Positions 57,111 through 64,000 of a DNA stretch of 64,000 nucleotides are shown here, in pieces. The notes under the pieces are model-generated. The model worked only from the letters and a program-made list of their open reading frames with translations, was not told the DNA's origin and did no database searches. A program made the position numbers and the translations under genes. The number at the start of each line of letters is the position of its first letter. Position 1 is the stretch's first letter. The DNA comes from Nymphaea colorata (lineage: Eukaryota; Streptophyta; Magnoliopsida; Nymphaeales; Nymphaeaceae), in the NCBI RefSeq assembly GCF_008831285.2, contig NC_045149.1, positions 3,711,500 to 3,775,499 on the forward strand, in the 5' to 3' direction.

Positions 57111-58640
57111 TTCTGCAATCTATGTTGGCATAATGCGTATATAGCCAATCCTTGCCCAAAATAACATCAAACCCATAAGACTTATAATCATTAACTGTGC
57201 ATGTAAAAGATGTTGATGGATCTCCACACCTTCACCAGGTAGATACTGACTACACGAATCTTCAATATGAATAGGGCTGACCACTTTTAAGACATAAGGC
57301 ATTGTCTTAGCCGACACTTCCAATGAAATGACAAATCGACTAGATATAAAAGAATGAGTCACCCCTGCATCAAACAACACTCTAGCAATGTGAGAATCAA
57401 CAACTAATGTACCTTCGATGAGATCATGTGCTTGAAGCTCCTCCACCGTAGTCACATAGACACGACAAGTCATCTTTTGAGCACTAAAAGGACCGGCCTC
57501 GGGCTTCTTCAACTCTTTTCCTCGCATCATGGGGCAATCTTTGATGAAGTGTACCATTCTTCCATAGTGTAAATACACTCCGGTCTCTCAATAACATGGC
57601 TTCCCGAGGTGCACACGTGAGCAAGTAGGGCACCTCGATGGAGACGGAGTAGTCACTGCCCCCTATGTGGTGTCACTACGGTATGGCCTGTTCTGCCTGA
57701 ATGTTTAGTCATCACACCTCTCCTAAGGCTTTACGCCACCAACAAAGTGGTAGTGCTTGACCTGCGTCCCACCATGTGGGTGCTGGCCTGCCTTCTTGTG
57801 ATGGTCCTTCTGAGTCCTAGCCCAATCCTCTTCCATGCGTCTAGCCATAGTGACTGCCTCATCCAAATTGCGAGGTCTACTTGACATAACTTTGCTTCGC
57901 AGTCCATCACATAACCCATGCACAAACTTGTTTGCTCTGGCCTCATCTGTAGTGTAGAGGTGTGGGCAATACACCTCCAAGTGCAGATACTTGGGAACAT
58001 ACTCTTCCAAGCTCATATGATTCTACTGCAACTCAAGAAATTCCTACATCTTCTTGTTTCGGGCATGTGCTGTGAAGTAAGTGCTAAAGAAGGAATCTCT
58101 AAACTGCTTCCATGAGAACGACTGTTGGCCTGCAAACTGGATCTCATGAGTTGATTGCCACAATCTTTTCGCATCACTTTTAAAAAAATAAGAGTCATAA
58201 TTCACTTTGTCTCATTGTGGCATCATCAGAAACTCAAATATGCGTTCAACTTCTTCAATCCATTCCTCTACCTTATCTGGACTGCCATCTCCAATAATGA
58301 CAGGCGGCTACTTTGACATAAATTGCTTGAATGACATTGAAGTTGCCTTCTCCTTAGGTGGTGCAGTAGTGTCTTCTGTAGGAGTTGCATAACTCCTCTA
58401 ATTACTGACCACTGACTGTACTAGCGAAATCATTGTCTGCAAGGTTGTCAGCAGTATAGTTTGTTGATTAACATGTGGAGTCTGCCTCGGTGGGGTTTGG
58501 GCATCCACACTAGTCTGGGTGTGTGGTTGCCTTGACATACTATCATCCAATGGAGTATGCACATCTGAATGGGCCAAAGTTGGCTCTCTTTATCCCTCTA
58601 TAGCTGGCCACGTCGTTTCTTACCCTTACGTTGGTACTTC
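57110..58640 (-). pseudogene. gag and protease of Tekay element 1
   Basis: Minus strand. Gag N-terminal half is broken (about 58640-58020). The Gag core at 58016-57723 reads SLEEYVPKYLHLEVYCPHL, then ARANKFVHGLCDGLRSKVMS, then NLDEAVTMARRMEED. A degenerate zinc knuckle VYLHYGRMVHFIKDC lies near 57560, with one expected Cys read as His. Protease active site LFDAGVTHSFIS near 57390-57350 (DAG for the usual D-T/S-G), ending at the equivalent of LGxDWLYxHYAxIDC near 57120. Confidence 0.82.
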
Positions 58641-58879
58641 ATCTGTACAAACAAGAACTTTCATTCTTATTACATGGTCTAAGACAAGTCTTTCAAATCA
58701 ATCACAAAGATGCATCACCACCATATCTCATCAATCTCATTCTATACATATAAATTATTGTAAAATCAAAACTACCATAAAAATTCAATCAAGTAGTGCG
58801 TACCTGGGCAACACGGCTTCACAGATAGACTTTAACTTCGATCCACAATGGGGTTTTGTCATAGCTCTGATACCAAAGC

Positions 58880-60634
58880 TGTCATATCCCAACCCTTTGT
58901 CCTCAAAAAACTTTTTTTTAATAAAAAAAACATTGAGGTGTGACGACACAACGATTCAAAAGGAAATGAGCTATGCAATTCAAAACAATGGGGCAAATTT
59001 CATTTATATAACAATTTTCAGTTCATATAAAAATTACATCATTCTTATCCATGATACATATGACAAAAATATCCCCAAATCACAAAATTGATGTCTAACA
59101 AAAATAAGACATCAATATGACCAAAACATGAGGCACCGACACTACAATAGATCCAAAACCTCCATAGTAGGATGTGAGTAGAGTCATCTAATCAACCTGC
59201 TGTCCCGAGTTTACCAAAACCTGAAAAGAAAAAGACAACTGAAGGCTTAGCCTTTGTAGTATGGCAACAAACCAGATAAATCCCTAACCCTCTAAAGTAA
59301 GGGCTCAAATATGAGATATAACAAATATGAAAACAAATCACTATCATGTCATGACATGACATATATTCGCATGACTTATTATGGAAGCCCCTCACATATA
59401 CCACGACATGTAAAGGCCACTCAATGGCCACAATTGCACATTCATTAGTCACATGCAATTCATGCATGAACACATCATTCACAATCACTTCATTCACACA
59501 CACTTCATTCACATTCATTTCATTTACATTAGCTTTAGTGAATTGACAGTTCCTGTGGGTGCAAACATAGACACATGCACACCGTGGGCGGCCTATAGTT
59601 AGGAGACAACCCCCGTGGTGGCCCAAAATGGTATGGATCCATTCACGCTGTAGCGGAATAGCACTCATCCACAGATGTGTGAATTCGAAGGAGAGATACT
59701 CAGTCTTCTCTAGGACACCAAGTTTGGAAAGGCGGCTCCAAACACATCACATAACAATACCCTAAGGCCTTGCACCTCTTGCACTCCGAACATGCGAGAA
59801 CAGTGGCACAACCCATTGGTCTCTCGTCTCTTATTCTTTCTTACTTATCATTATGATTGCACATTCACAAAATGACCGGTTAGCTCAAGAGGTTGGTTCA
59901 CTTCACGAGTACACCCACACCTCCAATTGCCTTCACACGAGGGCTACACATATAGTGTTGAGATAGGGCTACACATTCACAAAATGATGCGTGCGGGAAA
60001 AGATATAGGTGAGAGGGTGAGTGCTAAGAGAGTGAGATTGGTGGTAGGGAGAGGACGCGAATAGAGAGAGATGGGAGAGGGTTGCGTAGTAGGGTGAGGT
60101 TGCAGACATAGAGGGGAGACGGGCAAAGAGAGTTCGAACAGAGGGGGAGAGACAGACAGAGAGGGTGAGACAGTGAGAGTGGCAAAGGAGGGGGACAACA
60201 TGGGAGAGAGAGAGAGAGAGGCAGCAAAAGAGATGGGGAGAGAGCTGCAAGTGCGGAGAGAGTAAGAGAGACCGCAGAGAGAGATGCGAGTGAGGAGCGC
60301 AAAAGAAAGAGGGGGATTCGACAGAGAAGAATCAGGACTGAGGGAGAGGCGTTAGAAGAAAAAAAAAACAACGAGAGAGGGAGGAGGAGAAGAAAAAAGG
60401 GATAGAGAGAGAGACCGACATTGCTCACCTGTGTGCTACCGCCACCGCCGCTGTTCTCCCTGTTGCTGCTGCTCTTTCCACCTCCTGTTCCTCTGCGCCC
60501 TACTTCACACCCACGAGATGAGAGAGCGACGAAGGAGATGAAGAGGGAGATGTGGAAGGGGAACACGTGGGGCTTTCATGTGATGGGTTTGGATCGCGAT
60601 CCAAATCCAACTTGCTAAAAAGAATAACGTTACA
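58880..60634 (-). repeat. 5' LTR of Tekay element 1 (short form)
   Basis: 1,755 bp. It matches the outer parts of the 50762-54002 LTR but lacks about 1.5 kb: the sequence passes from CACACGAGGGCTACACATATAG (split at 59940-59960) directly to AAAATGATGCGTGCGGG near 59990. Confidence 0.85.
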
Positions 60635-60639
60635 AGTAC

Positions 60640-62990
60640 AGTAAATTTAGGGAAAACCCAAACTAGTACCCAAGCTTAAGTTTGAGAAAAGATTCTTATA
60701 GTCCGCATGGGGACTTGGCTCTAGTAGCACTAAACCAAGAAACCAAACCAAGCTCAATTGAGTTAGTTGAGGTTGAAGAAGCTGGCTCGGCCGGGCCTTC
60801 AATGGTCCAGGTAAATGTTTCTTTTCTTGTCTTTTCTTTTCTTATTTGCAGTTTAGATCTTTTCTTTTTTTAGGATCATGTTTAGGTTTTTCTTTTTACT
60901 TTTTGTCTGCTTACTTTAGTTTATTTCTGCTTTTGCTCCTGGGTTTGTTTCCTTTAGTACACTTTAGTCTAGTTTATTTGTGTTAAACATGTTTTACTTT
61001 AGTATTTTCCTGCTTGCATAGATTCAAATCTAAATTCTTGTCTCTAATATAGGTGTGGGGCTAGGTATGCCTCATTTTAATTTTCAAACTTTTCAATTTT
61101 GATTCTTAGCTTATGATTTAATCATGCATTTCACATATAACATTGCTTGTAATATGTTACTTAGCACTAGACATGCATCTCACAAAGCTTTAAATGTGTA
61201 CCATGAATCACATCTCATCCACATGCACAATTTGCTTAGGATTGAGTCAGGTTAGCCTAGTAACACACCATGAGGTAGTAGCCCTAGTGTGTGAAAATAT
61301 AAACCCAACTTAGGCTCAACATAGACACATTTTCATAAACATAGATTTCTAAAATGATTTGATGGCATTGCTAAGGACAACAATGTTTAAGCATGGGATG
61401 AAGTGATAGATACCTCAAATTTTTCTAGTAGTTTTTTATTTGTTTGTTAGGTACTTGTTTTTGTAAAAACTCATTGCCTTAGGTTGGTTGTAATCATACA
61501 AATTAGAGGATTTCTAGAAATTTCTAAACCTCATGTGGAAAATTTTTCAAAACCGATCTTAAAGAAGTGATGTTTTTGTGCATAATTTGATGAACTGATT
61601 ATATGTGGTTGTGCAAATTTAGATTGAAGTACTTATATAATCACATGTGTTAACTTGAATTATAAATAATCAACGAATACATAAAATGGCAGAATGAGTT
61701 TGTGGTGGGTGTAGGTTCCATTGTGCAATTTCTTGAGTCGGGAAATGAGGTGAAGCTGATCTATCCACTACACCTGAAATATTAGGAAGAAGATATAAAC
61801 TTTTGTCTAGTTGTGTTTATGGCCTATTGAAGAATAAAACATACAAAAAAAAACTCAATAAACTCATAGACACATCCCAACATAGCTACACATAACACCA
61901 AAGTGATAGAACCTCGTAGTAGCTCAATTCTATGTTTCATGATGAGTAAATTGTCTAGAGTGGAGGTGGATCATTTCTATCATGTGGTAGAAAGAGAAAT
62001 ATTGAATAAGGATAAAAAAAGAAAGCATGTCACATAATGTTATATAAGCATTGATTGAAAGATAAAAACTTAAGCAAACATGAATTTTAAAGAAGGAAGC
62101 ATGAAAGTTGTTACAAATATGAGAAAAGTTTCGAAAACTTGTTTCAATTGTGGTGGTCTGGCATTTGCATGATTAACTCTAAGGAATGTAATTGCATAAA
62201 GTAGAAGTTAGATTTGTATCATTGAATGCTTGATGATGTGTTCAAAAAGCGTGCATGCATAACATACATGATGTTTGTGGGTATCATCAATAGAAACCCT
62301 CACGAGACTACACTCATCCTTTGGGTTGAAATCTAAGGTGTTAAAAGGCCTGTTGTATAAGAATTAAGATTAAACTTAGATTAGTGTAGAATATATTAGT
62401 AATAATTTATTCGCTTTTTGTTTGTTTTGTTGGTGTTGCTCGAAGACTAACAACATCCAAGCAAGGAGGATTTTGATAATGCATGAAATATGTTAATTTT
62501 TAATATTATTTTTATGCTACTTTGATGTGATTTAATGTTTAAATCTCCATGTTCATGTCTGTATAGGGTTCAAGGAGTCACCATTCAAATTTGATCAAAA
62601 TTAGAGCTAAAACAAAGAAACTATGTGCAAAATAGTGATAATTTGGCTCCTAAGGGTAAAATCATTTTCTTTTTTTTATATCAAGAACCCAAATTTTTGG
62701 TGGACCAAGACCTGTGACGCATAGCCAACACATGAGTCTAGGTTAATTTTTTTGATACATTTGAAGTTTATTAGACATTCATGTGCTTTAAGTGGAATAA
62801 GTAAATAGAAACAAAAGAAGGTATAGTAATGTTAAAAAAGATTGCATAGAACTAAATTGAAATCTGGTTGTTCATGATGAGGCTTTTTGAAAATAAACAA
62901 AATTGCTGAAGCCCTAGTTTGTGAGAAAGAGAAGTGTGTGGCAGCCACTCTATTCCTCTTCTTCAACTCCCTTGCACCCTGTTTGGATGG
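60640..62990 (+). mobile_element. Old LTR-like element copy B, right fragment
   Basis: Continues copy B after the element 1 insertion. Leader with GAGTTAGTTGAGGTTGAAG and CAGGTAAATG (compare 17270-17330 in copy A), the CCCAACTTAGGCTCAAC zone near 61305, then about 1.1 kb absent from copy A. Near 62435-62474 it reads TTGCTCGAAGACTAACAAC, then GCAAGGAGGATTTTGATAAT, a likely polypurine tract and 3' LTR start at 62474. The final block (62474-62990) matches 17928-18500. A 63-codon frame at 60682 lies on the leader and ends through the GTAAAT donor-like site; not a known protein. Confidence 0.55.
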
Positions 62991-64000
62991 AGGGAGAGGG
63001 AGAGAAAGGAGTGGAAAGAAAGATATTTTTTGTGTTTGGATGACTAATTAATAGGGAAGGAAAGGAAAGCTAAAGAATATGTTTGGGTAAAATGCAAATC
63101 CAATCATGTGTGTTTGGGTAAAACTAAAAATGTGTTTGGATGACTAATTAATAGGGAGAGAGTTTTGTAATGCAAATCCAATTACTCCAAAAATGGAGGG
63201 ATTGGGAGGGAAAGGAAGAATGTTTCTTTTAGCGGCCAAGATTGCCCTCCAACGATTGTCATCCACTCTCCAACCGTTGCCATCGTCCTCGTGCATGAGC
63301 ATGCTTCATACTATGGAGAACAAAGCATAGTGGAGAAGCAGCAGCAGGGGCAGCACCATCAGCTTCTTGATCACATGTATGCAATGGCCAGCTCTCTCTC
63401 TCTCTCTCTCTCTCCAAGGGAGTTCTTGACCCTCTCTGCTATCGACAGGGAGAAATCCGGTATTGCTGCCGACAACAGAGGGAGGGCCCTACCCCTCCCC
63501 TTGCTCTGCCATCATCTGCACCCATGTTTTTTTTAATGTTTTATTTTTTAGCAAAATCATGCTTTCTTTGCTTTATTTTTCTTGTTTCATGCATATAGAT
63601 TAATGTTGATGTAAATCTTGGTTCGTTTGATAGGTCTTCATCATTTTGTAGTAAGCATATTTCTACTTTCTTTTCTATTTAATTATTTGTTCTCGATTTT
63701 TCCCAAGTCACAACGTGCATTGTATCTCATGTTTTCTACTTTCTATAGAAAACTAATATTTGACAACAAATTTTTGAGCTATGTCTCCTAGTCGAGGTCG
63801 AGTTAGTTTCAAGCATTTGACAATGAATTTTGAGCTACGTCTCTGAGTCAAGGTTGAAAATGAATTTAATTATTTGGTTAATTTTTGGTGTCTCTAGAAT
63901 AATTCAATTAGCCATATGTTTTAGTTGTGGACTATAATATGTTTGATAGTTATTTTTAAGTATTAATGTGTTTATCTAACTTTAATTTGCATGAAAAGGT
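62991..64000. repeat. Short tandem duplications and (CT)n tract, no gene
   Basis: GTGTTTGGATGACTAATTAA recurs about 100 bp apart (63033 and 63133) with TAATGCAAATCCAAT-type text between. A (CT)n tract lies at 63393-63413 inside an 81-codon frame of unknown meaning. At 63755-63870 a ~72-bp unit with GAGCTA(T/C)GTCTC..AGTC.AGGT is present twice. The remainder is AT-rich. Confidence 0.55.

Larger units (their letters stand above)
50762..60634 (-). mobile_element. Tekay/Del-type chromovirus LTR retrotransposon 1
   Basis: 9,873 bp with a perfect 5-bp duplication AGTAC (50757-50761, 60635-60639). The minus-strand 5' LTR is 58880-60634 and the 3' LTR 50762-54002. The primer site at 58861-58879 reads GCTTTGGTATCAGAGCTAT on the minus strand (initiator tRNA-Met). 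The polypurine tract at 54003-54015, AAGGAGGGTAGGA on the minus strand, is identical to that of element 2. Interior order on the minus strand: gag, protease, RT, RNase H, integrase, chromodomain. Frameshifts and stops are present but all domains remain. Confidence 0.93.

Overview
This is nuclear DNA of a seed plant, almost certainly an angiosperm; I cannot name the species. The reasons are small exons in long AT-rich introns with GT-AG borders, plant-type TRAPPC13 and Dr1/NC2-beta proteins, chromovirus (Tekay- and Reina-like) Ty3/gypsy elements, a miniature LTR element, hAT and CACTA ends, and many CT/TA microsatellites. No bacterial-style operon, CRISPR array, tRNA or rRNA was found.

Two real host genes can be read, both on the minus strand and both broken into exons too short to show as long open frames. 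(1) TRAPPC13, a TRAPP vesicle-tethering complex subunit: start codon at 13683, five exons going left to 1780, with the 3' half beyond the left edge. (2) Dr1/NC2-beta, the histone-fold subunit of the TBP repressor NC2: start at 35459, stop at 23401, five coding exons, 151 residues, complete. Its promoter side lies near 36.2 kb.

Layout. 1-13.7 kb: TRAPPC13, with intron 3 (2.0-6.2 kb) carrying a 419-bp TRIM and intron 2 (6.3-13.2 kb) filled by a Reina-like gypsy element broken by two inverted hAT ends. 13.7-23.4 kb: intergenic, with a diverged ~170-bp tandem array, a copy of an old LTR-like element (copy A), a small hAT-type MITE, a gypsy integrase fragment and a CACTA terminus. 23.4-36.2 kb: Dr1, whose 8-kb first intron holds hAT remnants and a 921-bp non-autonomous hAT-like element (perfect 8-bp target duplication) that appears to carry a captured exon. 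36.2-40.4 kb: MITEs and a CACTA terminus. 40.4-60.6 kb: two 10-kb Tekay-type chromovirus elements in opposite orientation, each with a perfect 5-bp target duplication, 246 bp apart. Both sit inside, or at the edge of, a second old LTR-like element (copy B), which resumes at 60.6-63.0 kb. 63-64 kb: short tandem duplications and microsatellites.

The two host genes are unrelated in function (membrane traffic and transcription) and are simply neighbours. The rest is layered transposon history, which can be ordered because each insertion interrupts an older one. All boundaries, splice sites and target duplications were read by eye. No alignment or database search was run.
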